Positions 49,116 to 57,539 are shown, counted from the stretch's first letter. The stretch is DNA of 64,000 bases from Altererythrobacter epoxidivorans (GCF_001281485.1 NZ_CP012669.1:744001-808000), one strand, 5' to 3'. Made by a program: numbers and translations. Notes: generated by a model not told the origin, from the letters alone.

Positions 49116-49176
49116 GTTGCTGTTCGGCCAACATTATGGTCGCTTGCGGAGGAGCCAAGGGAAAGGGGTGACTTTC

Positions 49177-49632
49177 ATGGAGTACATGATTCTACCGTTT
49201 AAGCGTTATTTCGAATTCTCGGGCAGGTCCCGCCGCAAGGAATTCTGGATGTTTGCTCTGCTCAACATCCTTGTGACCTCGGCAATCTATGTTCTGTTAT
49301 TCGCCTCAGGCGGAGCAGGTACGGTCTTCAATGAAACCGATCCCGGCTCTGGTGCCGCATTTGGCTGGCTGATGGGAGGCTTCGGCCTGCTGCTGCTCGG
49401 CTGGGGGCTTATCACGCTGATCCCTTCGATCGCGGTGTCTGTGCGACGGCTGCACGACCGCGACATGTCCGGCTGGTGGTATCTGGGCGTGATCGTCGGC
49501 AGCTTGATCCCGTTGCTGAACTTCATCATCGTGATCGGCTTCATCGTCCTCATGGCGCTGCCGGGCACCCCTGGGCCAAACCGCTTTGGCCCGGACCCGA
49601 AAGACCCGACGAGCGCGAGCATCTTCGAATAA
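49177..49632 (+). CDS. DUF805 family membrane protein
   Basis: A 151-residue inner-membrane protein with about four spans. The DUF805 signature FKRYFEFSGRSRRKEFWMFALLN begins near residue 8, and SVRRLHDRDMSGWWYLG is near residue 93. The C-terminal PGTPGPNRFGPDPKDP is typical. Function is unknown. The start at 49177 gives MEYMILPFKRYF; an earlier in-frame codon lies within the terminator region and is unlikely. It converges with the ABC permease gene. Confidence 0.93.
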   Translation: MEYMILPFKRYFEFSGRSRRKEFWMFALLNILVTSAIYVLLFASGGAGTVFNETDPGSGAAFGWLMGGFGLLLLGWGLITLIPSIAVSVRRLHDRDMSGWWYLGVIVGSLIPLLNFIIVIGFIVLMALPGTPGPNRFGPDPKDPTSASIFE

Positions 49633-49637
49633 GCCGA

Positions 49638-52169
49638 TTACAATTCGCGCAATGCCTGTGCCGGTTTCGCTCTCAACAAGGGGAGCGAGCCGGCAACGGC
49701 AAAACCGACGACTAGGGCCAGGCCAAGGCCGAGTACGGCAAATACCTCGCCCCAGTCGGGTAGCCAGTCGAATTCGAACAGCTGGGTCACGATGACCCAT
49801 GCGAGGCTCGATCCGAGGCCCAGCGCAACGACCGCAAGGACGGTTGCGAGAAGCCCGTATTCCGCCAGTTGCATCGACAGGACCTGCCTGCGGCTTGCAC
49901 CCAGAACACGCAGCACGACCGTATCGTAAACACGCGACGCCCTGGCAGCGGCGATCGCTCCGAGCAGTACGGCCAGCCCCGCGAGCACTGCGACCGACGC
50001 TGCGGCGAGCGTTGCGAGACCGACTTGCTCCAGGATGGTACGCGCCTCGGTCAGCACCTGGCCTACCTCGATCACCGAGCTTGATGGGAAAGCGCGGACA
50101 AGGTCGCGCAGCAGCGCGCCCGCTTCTGCATTGTCATCGAGCTCGATCGTTGCCGCCAAATTATGCGGCGCATCCTGCAAAGTGTTCGACGAAAACACGA
50201 GCACGTAGTTGAAGCCCATGCTTTCCCAGTCGATCCGGCGCAGATTGGCGATGCGCGCACTGCGTTCCACGCCAAGCACGCCGATGGTGATGTAGTCACC
50301 GACCTTGAGGTCCACCGTCTGCGCGAATTCCTCGTCGATCGAAACCAGCGGTTCGCCAGTATAATCTGCCGGCCACCAGGCCCCGTCGGTGACGACATTG
50401 CCCGGGGGCAGTTCGTCGGCATAGGTAAGGCCGCGCTCGCCGCGCAGCGCCCAGGCGCCCTCGGGAATTTCCTCGAGCTCGTCGACGCGGATCATCTCTT
50501 CTTGCGGGCCATAGGCAAGGATCGCCCCGCGCAGCGCCGGAACGGTGCGGATCTGGGCATCATCGGCACGCGCTGCGACCAGCGAGCGGAACTCGTCGGC
50601 CCGGTCGCGCGGGATATCCAGGACGAAGTAATCCGGTGCCTCTTGTGGTACGCGTTTCTCGATATTTCCATCGATCGCGCTCTGTACTGCAGCAAGCAGG
50701 ACGAAGCTGGCGAGACCGAAGCCGAGTGCCGTGACCAGCGATCCCGTCTGTGCACCGGGACGATGCAAATTGGCGAGGGCGGCGCGGACAAGCGGGTTCG
50801 AAGGGCGTGGCAGCTTGCGGGTGATTGCGCGTATCCCGGCAGAAATGGCGGCGAGCAGGGCGAGAGCGGCGGCTGCACCGATCAGGAAACCGCCGGAGAG
50901 CATGGGCTGTGCAGTCGTGAGCAGGGCGAGGGCGCAGATCGCCACTACGCCTGCCGCCGTCCACGCAAGGGCGCGGCGATCCCGGGCAAGGGGCGCAACC
51001 TTGGCACGCATCAAGGCCATTGCCGGGAAGCTGCGGGCGCGAAGCAATGGTGTTGCTGCGAAAGAGAAAGCGACGAGCAGGCCATAAGCCGCCGCAAGAA
51101 GTAGCGGCCCGGGCTCGATCACGAAGCCGGTCTCCACTGGCAACAGCCCTTCCAGTGCGGAGCCGAGAAGGGGGGTGACGAGTATTCCGACGGCCAGCCC
51201 TGCAACGCTGCCGACCAGGGCGGCGGTGCCGATCTGGAGAGCGTAGATCTTGCCGATGTCGCGGCTCGTGGCGCCCAGGACCTTGAGCGTGGCGATGCTG
51301 GTGCGGCGGGCTTCGAGATAGGAGGTAACGCCGCCGCCGATGCCGATCCCGGCAATTACCAGCGCGGCAAGTCCGACGAGCGTCAGGAAATCGCTCATCT
51401 GGCTGACAAAGCGATCGGCACCGGGTGAGGCGCGGTCACGCGTTCGAAAATCGAAACCGGCATCGGGAAAACGCTCCGCAATGGCTTCCTGCACAGTTTC
51501 CGGATCGCGGGTCGCATCGAACGCGACGCGGTACTTGCTCTGATACATCGACCCGGGAGCAAGCAGGCCGGCCTTGGCCGGTATGTCTTCGGCGACGATG
51601 ACCGTCGGGCCTAGCTGGAACCCCTCCGACAGGCGGTCAGGCTCGTCGGCAATGACGCCGGCCGCGCGCAATGTGACCGACCCGATCCTGAAGCTATCGC
51701 CGACAGAGATGTCGAGCCTGTCGAGCGCCCCCTGGGCGAGCCACGCATCGTTTCCGGTGGGGGCGCCTGCTTCAGCACCGCTCGCCAGTTTCAGCGTTCC
51801 GTACAGGGGCCATGCTGCATCGACGGCCTTCAATTCGATCGGTGCGGCGGCTTCCTCGACCGTCGCCATGGCTTGCAGACGGGTTCCGCCAGAGATTGCC
51901 CCGTATTCGCCCAGCGCGGCTTTTTCTTCCGCACTGAGGTCGCGTTGCCAGACTTCGACCTCGAGATCGCCGCCAAGCAGTTCCTGCCCGCGTGAAGACA
52001 GCTCCCGTTCGATGGCGGAGCTGAGCGTGCCGATGGCAGCGAGAGCTGCCGTGCCGAGGAAGATGCAGACCAGCAGCAGGCGCAGGCCCTTGAACCGGAC
52101 GTGGAGATCGCGCTTCGCGATCCGCCATGCCCCGCTCCAGCTCAGTCCGCCGGGGATCGCCTCACTCAT
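49638..52169 (-). CDS. ABC transporter permease of the YbbP/FtsX type
   Basis: An 843-residue protein with two FtsX-like permease domains and periplasmic domains. The first helix is GLRLLLVCIFLGTAALAAIGTLSSAIERELSSRGQELLGGDLEVEVW (a MacB-like coupling start), and the cluster ends with VVLRVLGASRRQVLSMQLAEYGLLATVLAVVALGLGSSLAW. It overlaps the ATPase gene by four bases. With the divergent TesA-like esterase it makes a conserved E. coli-like ybbP-ybbA-tesA group, suspected to handle lipophilic compounds. A cargo is not known. Confidence 0.92.
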   Translation of the reverse strand: MSEAIPGGLSWSGAWRIAKRDLHVRFKGLRLLLVCIFLGTAALAAIGTLSSAIERELSSRGQELLGGDLEVEVWQRDLSAEEKAALGEYGAISGGTRLQAMATVEEAAAPIELKAVDAAWPLYGTLKLASGAEAGAPTGNDAWLAQGALDRLDISVGDSFRIGSVTLRAAGVIADEPDRLSEGFQLGPTVIVAEDIPAKAGLLAPGSMYQSKYRVAFDATRDPETVQEAIAERFPDAGFDFRTRDRASPGADRFVSQMSDFLTLVGLAALVIAGIGIGGGVTSYLEARRTSIATLKVLGATSRDIGKIYALQIGTAALVGSVAGLAVGILVTPLLGSALEGLLPVETGFVIEPGPLLLAAAYGLLVAFSFAATPLLRARSFPAMALMRAKVAPLARDRRALAWTAAGVVAICALALLTTAQPMLSGGFLIGAAAALALLAAISAGIRAITRKLPRPSNPLVRAALANLHRPGAQTGSLVTALGFGLASFVLLAAVQSAIDGNIEKRVPQEAPDYFVLDIPRDRADEFRSLVAARADDAQIRTVPALRGAILAYGPQEEMIRVDELEEIPEGAWALRGERGLTYADELPPGNVVTDGAWWPADYTGEPLVSIDEEFAQTVDLKVGDYITIGVLGVERSARIANLRRIDWESMGFNYVLVFSSNTLQDAPHNLAATIELDDNAEAGALLRDLVRAFPSSSVIEVGQVLTEARTILEQVGLATLAAASVAVLAGLAVLLGAIAAARASRVYDTVVLRVLGASRRQVLSMQLAEYGLLATVLAVVALGLGSSLAWVIVTQLFEFDWLPDWGEVFAVLGLGLALVVGFAVAGSLPLLRAKPAQALREL

Positions 52170-52861
52170 CGGCGGCCCGTATCCGAGGCGATCTGGCCAT
52201 CCGCCATGGTGATCACCCGCTCGCAGCGTTCGGCAAGTTCCGGATCATGGGTGATGATGAGCAGGGTCGCGCCCGTCTCTGCGCGGCGGGAAAAGAGCAG
52301 GTCGATGATTTCATGGCCGGTCGCGGCATCGAGGTTGCCTGTGGGCTCGTCCGCGAAGATGAGCGAAGGACGCGGGGCCGTGGCGCGAGCGATGGCGACG
52401 CGCTGTTGCTCGCCGCCCGAAAGCTGGGTGGGATAATGGTGGAGCCTGTGGCCGAGCCCGACTGCGGTCAGTTCCGTTTCGGCCCGGTCGCGAACGCCCT
52501 CGATTTCGCCTGCAAGTTCCATTGGCGTCGCGACGTTTTCGGCTGCGGTCATGGTCGGCAAAAGATGGAACGCCTGCAGGACGATCCCGATACGCCCGCG
52601 CCGTGCCTGCGCCAGTGCATCTTCATCGAGGGTCGAAAAGTCGGCACCAGCGACCGTCAACGAACCTGACGTTGCGCGCTCGAGCCCCGACAGGACTGCC
52701 ATGAGCGAGCTCTTGCCCGAACCGGAAGGTCCCAGCAGGGCGACGATCTCTCCATCGGCGATATCGAGATCGATCCCGCGCAGGATTTCGACCGGCGCGG
52801 CATCGCTGCCGAGGGTGAGTTTCAGGTTACGGGCGGAAATTGCGAGAGAAGGGTTTGTCAC
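52166..52861 (-). CDS. ABC transporter ATPase of the YbbA/LolD type
   Basis: A 231-residue nucleotide-binding subunit: Walker A LLGPSGSGKSSLMAVL (about 41-56), signature LSGGEQQRVAIARA, Walker B PSLIFADEPTGNLD and the H-loop LIITHDPELA. The LSGLERATSGSLTVAG region is typical of YbbA/LolD/MacB. It is co-transcribed with the permease. The start lies 47 bases from the divergent esterase start. Confidence 0.96.
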   Translation of the reverse strand: MTNPSLAISARNLKLTLGSDAAPVEILRGIDLDIADGEIVALLGPSGSGKSSLMAVLSGLERATSGSLTVAGADFSTLDEDALAQARRGRIGIVLQAFHLLPTMTAAENVATPMELAGEIEGVRDRAETELTAVGLGHRLHHYPTQLSGGEQQRVAIARATAPRPSLIFADEPTGNLDAATGHEIIDLLFSRRAETGATLLIITHDPELAERCERVITMADGQIASDTGRR

Positions 52862-52908
52862 GAGGCCTCGATGGCATAGGCATGGGGGGTAAACAAGGAG
52901 ACTTGCAG

Positions 52909-53601
52909 ATGGCTGTTGGCAGCTGGTCGAAACTGTTGGCGTTGATTTTGGCGTTCGCCCTTGTGGGCTGCAATTCGGAAGAGCCCGGCAAGGATGGCGC
53001 GGCTATCAACCCTGAATCCGAGCGGGCAGTTCCCGCAGACGCTCCCGAGGTCGACATCCTCGCCTTCGGCGACAGCCTTTTTGCAGGCTATGGCGTAGAG
53101 AAATCAGAGAGTTATCCCGCACGCCTGGAAGATGCCCTGAGGGCGCGTGGCTTCAACGCCAATGTAGTGAATGCCGGCGTATCGGGCGATACTTCGGCTG
53201 CAGGTCGGCAGCGGCTTGCCTTCACGCTCGACGCGCAGAAGGAAAAGCCGGACCTCGTGATCCTGGAACTGGGCGGTAACGATTTGCTGCGCGGCCTGCC
53301 TCCTGCCGAAACGAGGGCCAATTTCGAGGCAATGCTCGACGAGTTGAAGAAGCGGGACATCGATGTGCTGCTGATGGGGATGAGGTCTCCACCGAATTAT
53401 GGAGGCGAATTCACCGCGCAATTCGACGGCCTCTATCCGGCGCTCGCCAAGGAATACGGGGCGGATCTCGTGCCGTTCTTCCTCGAAGCGATCTATACCG
53501 ATCCGGGCCTTTTCCAGAATGACCGGATCCATCCGACCCCCCAGGGGATCGACCTGATTGTCGAGGATACGGTCGACGAAGTCGAAGAAGCGCTCGATTG
53601 A
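52909..53601 (+). CDS. tesA: SGNH-type arylesterase/lysophospholipase (TesA-like) lipoprotein
   Basis: A 230-residue GDSL esterase. The lipobox is in ALVGCNSEE (Cys about 20). The four SGNH blocks are ILAFGDSLFAGYG (block I), VNAGVSGDTSAAG (II), LGGNDLLRG (III) and NDRIHPTPQG (V). The start at 52909 has AAGGAG eight bases upstream; longer frames overlap the divergent ATPase gene. TesA in E. coli is periplasmic with thioesterase and lysophospholipase activity. The lipobox makes a membrane-attached form likely. Confidence 0.93.
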   Translation: MAVGSWSKLLALILAFALVGCNSEEPGKDGAAINPESERAVPADAPEVDILAFGDSLFAGYGVEKSESYPARLEDALRARGFNANVVNAGVSGDTSAAGRQRLAFTLDAQKEKPDLVILELGGNDLLRGLPPAETRANFEAMLDELKKRDIDVLLMGMRSPPNYGGEFTAQFDGLYPALAKEYGADLVPFFLEAIYTDPGLFQNDRIHPTPQGIDLIVEDTVDEVEEALD

Positions 53602-53604
53602 TGC

Positions 53605-54681
53605 CTAGAGGCGGGTGAGTTTTCCGCCCGCCACCTGCCATACCGCCGCTTCGCCGAGGATTTCCGAGAACGGGCCGCTCTCCGTGCCGGTCAGCCAGAC
53701 CTGTGCGCGGCCCTGACGAAGCCGGTCGAACAATGCGCCGCGGCGGACAGGATCGAGGTGCGCGGCAACTTCATCGAGCAGAAGCACGCCTGGTCGGCCT
53801 TCGGCGGCAAGCGAAGCATGAGCAAGTGTCATGGCGATCAGCATCGCTTTTTGTTCGCCGGTCGAACAGACCGCAGCAGCTTGCCCCGATCCGGCCATGA
53901 CCACTTCCAGCTCGTCGCGATGGGGGCCGGACAATGCACGACCGGCGGCGCGGTCTCGGCCTCTCTGGCGCCGGAACTCTTCCCTCAGCGCTTCGAATTC
54001 CATCGGTCCGCCGGCACGGTAGGTCAGTAGCGGCCGCGCAAAGGGCTGGTCGGGGAGGGTGGATAGTTCATCGCCCAGTGCGCTGACGAGGAGCGAACGC
54101 CCGCTGGCAACCCGTTCGCCGTGTTCGGCGACCTGCACTTCGATCGCGGCGAGCCAAGTGGCGTCGCCGCCGCTTTCGAGCAGCTTGTTGCGTTCGCGCA
54201 AGGCTGCTTCGAACCGCGTCACATTGCGCGCATGGGCAGGGTCGAGGGCGAGGGCCATGCGGTCGATATGGCGCCGGCGCGCCCCGGCGGAATCCGTGAA
54301 CAGGCGATCCATGGCAGGAGTCAGCCAGCCCATGGCGAGCCACTCGCCCAAACTAGTGGCGCTCGCTTCCGCCCCGTTGATACGGACTAGCCGGCGGCCC
54401 GGTCGCTCACCCTCTACGTATGTGCCGAGCCTGGCGCTTTCATGGCCCTGTTCGTTGAGGCTGGCGCCTATGGCGAAGCCCGATGCCGTTGCAGGTCCAA
54501 CCATTTCTTCGAGCGAGGCCCGCCGCAGGCCACGCCCCGGCGCCAGGAGGGATAGCGCCTCCAGCACGTTTGTCTTTCCTGCCCCGTTCTCGCCCACGAG
54601 CAGGTTGAACTGGCGCGTATCGGCAAGTTCGTTCGCCGCATGATTGCGGAAATTGTAGAGCGAGATGCGGTCGAGCGCCAT
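53605..54681 (-). CDS. recF: DNA replication and repair protein RecF
   Basis: A 358-residue SMC-like ATPase that loads RecA at gaps. The Walker A is LLVGENGAGKTNVLEALSLL (about residues 28-47), the signature is LLSPGRGLR region followed by LSGPHRDELEVVM, and CSTGEQKAMLIAMTLAHA with VLLLDEVAAHLD complete the ABC-type head. The start at 54681 gives MALDRISLYNFRNHA. It ends three bases after the divergent-strand esterase stop. The 229 bases to the next gene carry several palindromes. Confidence 0.96.
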   Translation of the reverse strand: MALDRISLYNFRNHAANELADTRQFNLLVGENGAGKTNVLEALSLLAPGRGLRRASLEEMVGPATASGFAIGASLNEQGHESARLGTYVEGERPGRRLVRINGAEASATSLGEWLAMGWLTPAMDRLFTDSAGARRRHIDRMALALDPAHARNVTRFEAALRERNKLLESGGDATWLAAIEVQVAEHGERVASGRSLLVSALGDELSTLPDQPFARPLLTYRAGGPMEFEALREEFRRQRGRDRAAGRALSGPHRDELEVVMAGSGQAAAVCSTGEQKAMLIAMTLAHASLAAEGRPGVLLLDEVAAHLDPVRRGALFDRLRQGRAQVWLTGTESGPFSEILGEAAVWQVAGGKLTRL

Positions 54682-54749
54682 TGCCACCGCCCTAGCAAAA
54701 CTGGGCCGCGAGGCCACGGAAATGCGCGCGGAATCCACTGATCCTGAAT

Positions 54750-54768
54750 GTTGGGAAAATTTCCCAAC
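54750..54768. promoter_or_regulatory. Perfect inverted repeat, candidate activator-binding site
   Basis: GTTGGGAAAATTTCCCAAC, nine-base arms around a single central A. It is about 100-118 bases upstream of the predicted sigma-54 start site, a usual distance for an enhancer-binding protein. It could also act on the divergent recF promoter. Confidence 0.5.
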
Positions 54769-54815
54769 CTTTCGTTTTGATGAACAAGTGCTTCATGAAT
54801 GAATGTTCAGAAAAC

Positions 54816-54829
54816 CGCAGAATTCTGCG
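54816..54829. promoter_or_regulatory. Perfect 14-base palindrome upstream of the sigma-54 promoter
   Basis: CGCAGAATTCTGCG, a perfect palindrome ending 11 bases before the -24 element. It may be a second binding site for a regulator of the small-peptide/pspC operon. A palindrome of this length could arise by chance, but two near one promoter is notable. Confidence 0.4.
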
Positions 54830-54840
54830 ATTTCCGTGTT

Positions 54841-54858
54841 TTGGCACGGCCTATGCAA
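54841..54858 (+). promoter_or_regulatory. Sigma-54 (RpoN) -24/-12 promoter
   Basis: TTGGCACG-GCCT-ATGCAA matches the consensus TGGCACG-N4-TTGCW in all but one base, with the GG and GC elements exactly 12 apart. Transcription would begin near 54868, 43 bases before the first small gene. In E. coli the psp operon is also sigma-54-controlled, which agrees with the PspC gene in this operon. Confidence 0.72.
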
Positions 54859-54910
54859 TCATTTTTGTGTCCGGAGGGAAGGGCCTGAAGGACAAAACGA
54901 ATGAGGAAAA

Positions 54911-55033
54911 ATGACCATGCTTAGCAATTCGAACACCGGCAGCCGCTTCTTCGCCGCCGTCACCGCTTTCGCCATCTCGGCAATGTTTTTCGCAACCGCG
55001 ATCATCCCTGCCAGCCCCACGCTGTTCGCTTGA
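54911..55033 (+). CDS. Small hydrophobic peptide 1 (40 residues), paralogue of the next gene
   Basis: The product starts MTMLSNSNTGSRFFAAVTAF and continues AISAMFFATAIIPASPTLFA. It has one hydrophobic helix ending in a short Pro-containing tail. The ribosome site GAGGAAAA precedes the ATG by a few bases; a second ATG two codons later is possible. It shares the core GSR-x2-AAV-xA-x-AISA-x-F-x-ATAI-x-PA with the gene at 55069, so the two derive from one ancestor. Its place behind a sigma-54 promoter and before pspC suggests an envelope-stress role. I do not recognise a named family. Confidence 0.75.
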   Translation: MTMLSNSNTGSRFFAAVTAFAISAMFFATAIIPASPTLFA

Positions 55034-55068
55034 TCGCCAACCAGATTACTCAAGAAAGGAATAATTCG

Positions 55069-55191
55069 ATGTTTGCTCTTCTGGACAATGGTAGCCGCCT
55101 CGCCGCCGCCGTTTCCGCAATTGCCATCTCGGCGGTCTTCCTAGCCACCGCGATCGTCCCTGCAATGCCCAGCCTGGGAGCAATGGCATGA
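55069..55191 (+). CDS. Small hydrophobic peptide 2 (40 residues), paralogue of the previous gene
   Basis: The product starts MFALLDNGSRLAAAVSAIAI and continues SAVFLATAIVPAMPSLGAMA. It has the same length as the preceding small protein and shares the GSR...AAV...AISA..F.ATAI.PA core at the same positions. The ribosome site AAAGGA lies eight bases before the ATG. The stop overlaps the pspC start in ATGA, a strong sign that it is translated. No cysteine or charged active residues are seen; a membrane-inserted regulatory peptide is the likely form. Confidence 0.78.
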   Translation: MFALLDNGSRLAAAVSAIAISAVFLATAIVPAMPSLGAMA

Positions 55192-55403
55192 ACAAGGTAG
55201 CAAAGAACGACCGCAGCGGTCCGCCCAGCAAAAGCTTCGAGCTCGACCGCCGCAACGGCAAGGTGTTCGGCGTATGCGCCGGGATTGCCAACTATTTCGG
55301 GATCAACCCAATGATCGTCCGCCTCGGCTTCGTAGCCGGCACGTTGATCGGTTTCGGATCGTTCATCCTGATCTATCTCGCGATCGCACTGATCGCAGAC
55401 TAA
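55188..55403 (+). CDS. pspC: PspC-domain protein
   Basis: A 71-residue protein consisting of the PspC domain: KSFELDRRNGKVFGVCAGIANYFGINPMIVRLGFVAGTLIGFGSFILIYLAIALIAD. The GVCAGIANYFG and IVRLGFV motifs define the family; two close membrane spans follow. In E. coli PspC works with PspB to sense inner-membrane stress and activates transcription. No pspA or pspB is nearby. The protein is shorter than E. coli PspC (about 119), lacking its C-terminal domain, so its signalling partner must be different or encoded elsewhere. Confidence 0.93.
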   Translation: MNKVAKNDRSGPPSKSFELDRRNGKVFGVCAGIANYFGINPMIVRLGFVAGTLIGFGSFILIYLAIALIAD

Positions 55404-55470
55404 GGCGCGGCACCTGTCAACTGCATCCCGGTTTACGGAGCAGCCGCGCCTCCATTGTCGAACAAACCGG

Positions 55471-55495
55471 GAGGGGCCCAAGCGGCCCCTCTTTC
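55471..55495 (+). terminator. Rho-independent terminator after pspC
   Basis: An eight-pair GC-rich stem, GAGGGGCC (55471-55478) with GGCCCCTC (55484-55491), a five-base loop and a short T run. It probably ends the peptide-pspC operon and may also act on the convergent SDR gene. Confidence 0.8.
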
Positions 55496-55523
55496 GTATC
55501 TGCCGTCCGCGTCCCGGGGCAGG

Positions 55524-56306
55524 TCACATCGCCGATATGCCGCCGTCCAGCTTGAGTTCGGCTCCGGTCATGAAGCGGCTTTCGTCGCTGGCGAGATACA
55601 GGACCGCATTGGCGATATCGTTCGGTTCACCCACGAATTTCAGCGGTATCTGACGCGCCAGCTTGTCTAGCAGCACGCCCTTGTCGAGATTGTGATGCTT
55701 GGCCGTTCCATCCAGGATCGGCGTATCCACGAATGTCGGGTGCACCGAATTGCAGCGGATCTGCATGTTGTTCTTCGCACAATGCAGCGCGATCGATTTC
55801 GACAGCATCCATACCGCAGCCTTGGACGCATTATACGCAGGCATGGTGTCGCTGGCGATCAGGCCGGCGATGCTTGAAATGTTGATGATCGATCCCGGCG
55901 CGTGTTCGCGCATCAAGGGCAGCGCCTTCTGGCAACCGTGAAAGATCGAATCGACATTGACCGAAAAGCATTTCTGCCAGTCCTCAAACGTGCAGGTTTC
56001 GATATTGCCGCCGACGCCGATCCCGGCATTGTTGACGAGTACGTTGAGCCCGCCGAGGTTTTCGCGTGCCGCATCGACGGCAGCCTCCCACGCAGCAGGA
56101 TCGGTGACGTCATGCTGGATGCCATAGGCGGTGCCGTCGCCGAGATCGGCATTGATGGCGGCAGCGGTCGCTTCAGCCCCTTCGCCGTTGATGTCGGTGC
56201 AAAGCACGCGGGCGCCTTCTTCGGCGAGACGCCGCGAGTGCGCTGCGCCAAGTCCCTGTGCCGCGCCCGTAACCAGGGCCAGCTTGCCCGCTACCCGTCC
56301 TGCCAT
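55524..56306 (-). CDS. Short-chain dehydrogenase/reductase (SDR), classical
   Basis: A 260-residue NAD(P)-dependent oxidoreductase. The cofactor motif is VTGAAQGLGAAHSRRLAE (about 12-29), with NNAGIG and the active-site YNASKAAVWMLSKS, where Tyr and Lys are the catalytic pair; the preceding ISSIAG has the Ser. The Asp in CTDINGEGA suggests NAD preference. The substrate is unknown; many sphingomonad SDRs of this type act on steroids or cyclic alcohols. It precedes a Nudix gene in the opposite order of transcription by two bases. Confidence 0.9.
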   Translation of the reverse strand: MAGRVAGKLALVTGAAQGLGAAHSRRLAEEGARVLCTDINGEGAEATAAAINADLGDGTAYGIQHDVTDPAAWEAAVDAARENLGGLNVLVNNAGIGVGGNIETCTFEDWQKCFSVNVDSIFHGCQKALPLMREHAPGSIINISSIAGLIASDTMPAYNASKAAVWMLSKSIALHCAKNNMQIRCNSVHPTFVDTPILDGTAKHHNLDKGVLLDKLARQIPLKFVGEPNDIANAVLYLASDESRFMTGAELKLDGGISAM

Positions 56307-56308
56307 TT

Positions 56309-56851
56309 TTACTCTCCCGCTAGAATTTCGTGTCCGCGCAGCAAGAGCAGCCGGACGTCGATCCCGCAACCTTCCTCACGCTTTGCTGCAATGAATTGTT
56401 CGAGGTAGGAGAGGTCGACGCGGTGGACGGTGATGTCCTCGCTATCGGTTCCACCACCTTTGCCGACCTTCGCCAGCTGCGATGCGCGCACGAGGGTGAA
56501 GCTTTCGCTGACCATGCCCGGCGAGGAATAATAAGTACCGAGGTTTTCGAGCCGTGCTGCGCGGTACCCGGTCTCTTCCTCCAGTTCGCGCCCGGCCGCG
56601 TCGAGATCGCTTTCACCATCTGCGCCTTCATCGTCGCCGATCAGCCCCGCCGGCAATTCGAGGCAATTTCTGCCCAGCGGGACGCGATATTGTTCGACCA
56701 GCAGGACATGACCGTCTTCGACCGCGAGGATGACGGCTGCGCGGATGTTGCGTGAACGGCCGACATATTCCCAGCGGCCGCGTCGCTTCGTCGTGATGAA
56801 TTTGCCCTGCCAGACGATTTCCTCCGGCTTTTCGGCATCAGGATCGCTCAT
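56309..56851 (-). CDS. Nudix hydrolase (ADP-ribose pyrophosphatase-like)
   Basis: A 180-residue Nudix protein. The Nudix box is split by an acidic insertion but ends in the canonical RELEEETGY, preceded by ELPAGLIGDDEGADGESDLDAAG. The N-terminal IRAAVILAVEDGHVLLVEQYRVPLGRNCLELPAG is typical of ADP-ribose pyrophosphatases. It cleaves a nucleotide-diphosphate derivative. The stop is two bases before the SDR start. Confidence 0.9.
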   Translation of the reverse strand: MSDPDAEKPEEIVWQGKFITTKRRGRWEYVGRSRNIRAAVILAVEDGHVLLVEQYRVPLGRNCLELPAGLIGDDEGADGESDLDAAGRELEEETGYRAARLENLGTYYSSPGMVSESFTLVRASQLAKVGKGGGTDSEDITVHRVDLSYLEQFIAAKREEGCGIDVRLLLLRGHEILAGE

Positions 56852-56861
56852 TCGGAGTGCG

Positions 56862-57539
56862 TTAGACTTCGATCAGGCGGTCAGGCAACTCGTTCTGGTC
56901 ATCTTCGCTGCGCGGGAAGTGCTCGCTGAGAACCTTGCCGACATCGCGCACCCCGGCAGCCAGCCCTTGGGCAATGTGGCCCTGTTTGATCTCGCCCAGC
57001 ATGTCGGCCATGGCCTCGCCCCAGACTTCGGCAGGGACCTTCAGCGCGATCGGTTCGTCGGCAACGATTTCCGCGCGGTGTTCGCGCATCGAAAGGTAGA
57101 GGAGAATGCCGGTGCGGCCGTGCGTCCGACGTTCCGCACCCACCTTGAAATGCTTGATCGCCTGTTCGCGCACGCGCGTGCGCTTGACCGGTCCCGGTAC
57201 CAGCCAGAACTTGAGCGGCTGCCATTGCTGGATCAGCATCATCCCGATGAACTTGAGAAATCCGACTCCGGTGATCAGGCCGAACAATTCGCCGTTGGTC
57301 CAATCATGGCTCCAGCCGCCCATCAGCCAGGTCAGCTTGTCGAGATAGAATTCGGGGAACAGCGTCATCGCCGACATGGCGGTGAAGGCCGCGGCGATGG
57401 ACCACCATAGCGCGACGTCAGTATAGCCGTCCGAGCGGTCGGCAAGCACGGTCACGATTTCGCCGGACGTTTCCAGTTCGGCCTGTGCAACCGCGCTTGA
57501 AACGATCGCGTGGCCGGTATCGTCGAGGTATCTTGCCAT
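56862..57539 (-). CDS. TPM-domain membrane protein
   Basis: A 225-residue protein with two or three hydrophobic segments (SIAAAFTAMSAMTLFP, then GELFGLITGVGFLKFIGMMLI) and a C-terminal TPM domain (RTGILLYLSMREHRAEIVADEPI...WGEAMADMLGEIKQGHIAQGLAAGVRDVG). The TPM fold occurs in photosystem II repair protein Psb32/TLP18.3 and bacterial YgcG. The start overlaps by one base the preceding TPM gene. It is part of the lemA operon; role unknown. Confidence 0.88.
   Translation of the reverse strand: MARYLDDTGHAIVSSAVAQAELETSGEIVTVLADRSDGYTDVALWWSIAAAFTAMSAMTLFPEFYLDKLTWLMGGWSHDWTNGELFGLITGVGFLKFIGMMLIQQWQPLKFWLVPGPVKRTRVREQAIKHFKVGAERRTHGRTGILLYLSMREHRAEIVADEPIALKVPAEVWGEAMADMLGEIKQGHIAQGLAAGVRDVGKVLSEHFPRSEDDQNELPDRLIEV

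Noticed and set aside
54911..55033. Type I toxin-antitoxin reading of the two 40-residue peptides
   Set aside because: Each has its own ribosome site, and the second is coupled to pspC. I see no antisense RNA promoter or tandem antitoxin structure, so I list them as membrane peptides of unknown role.
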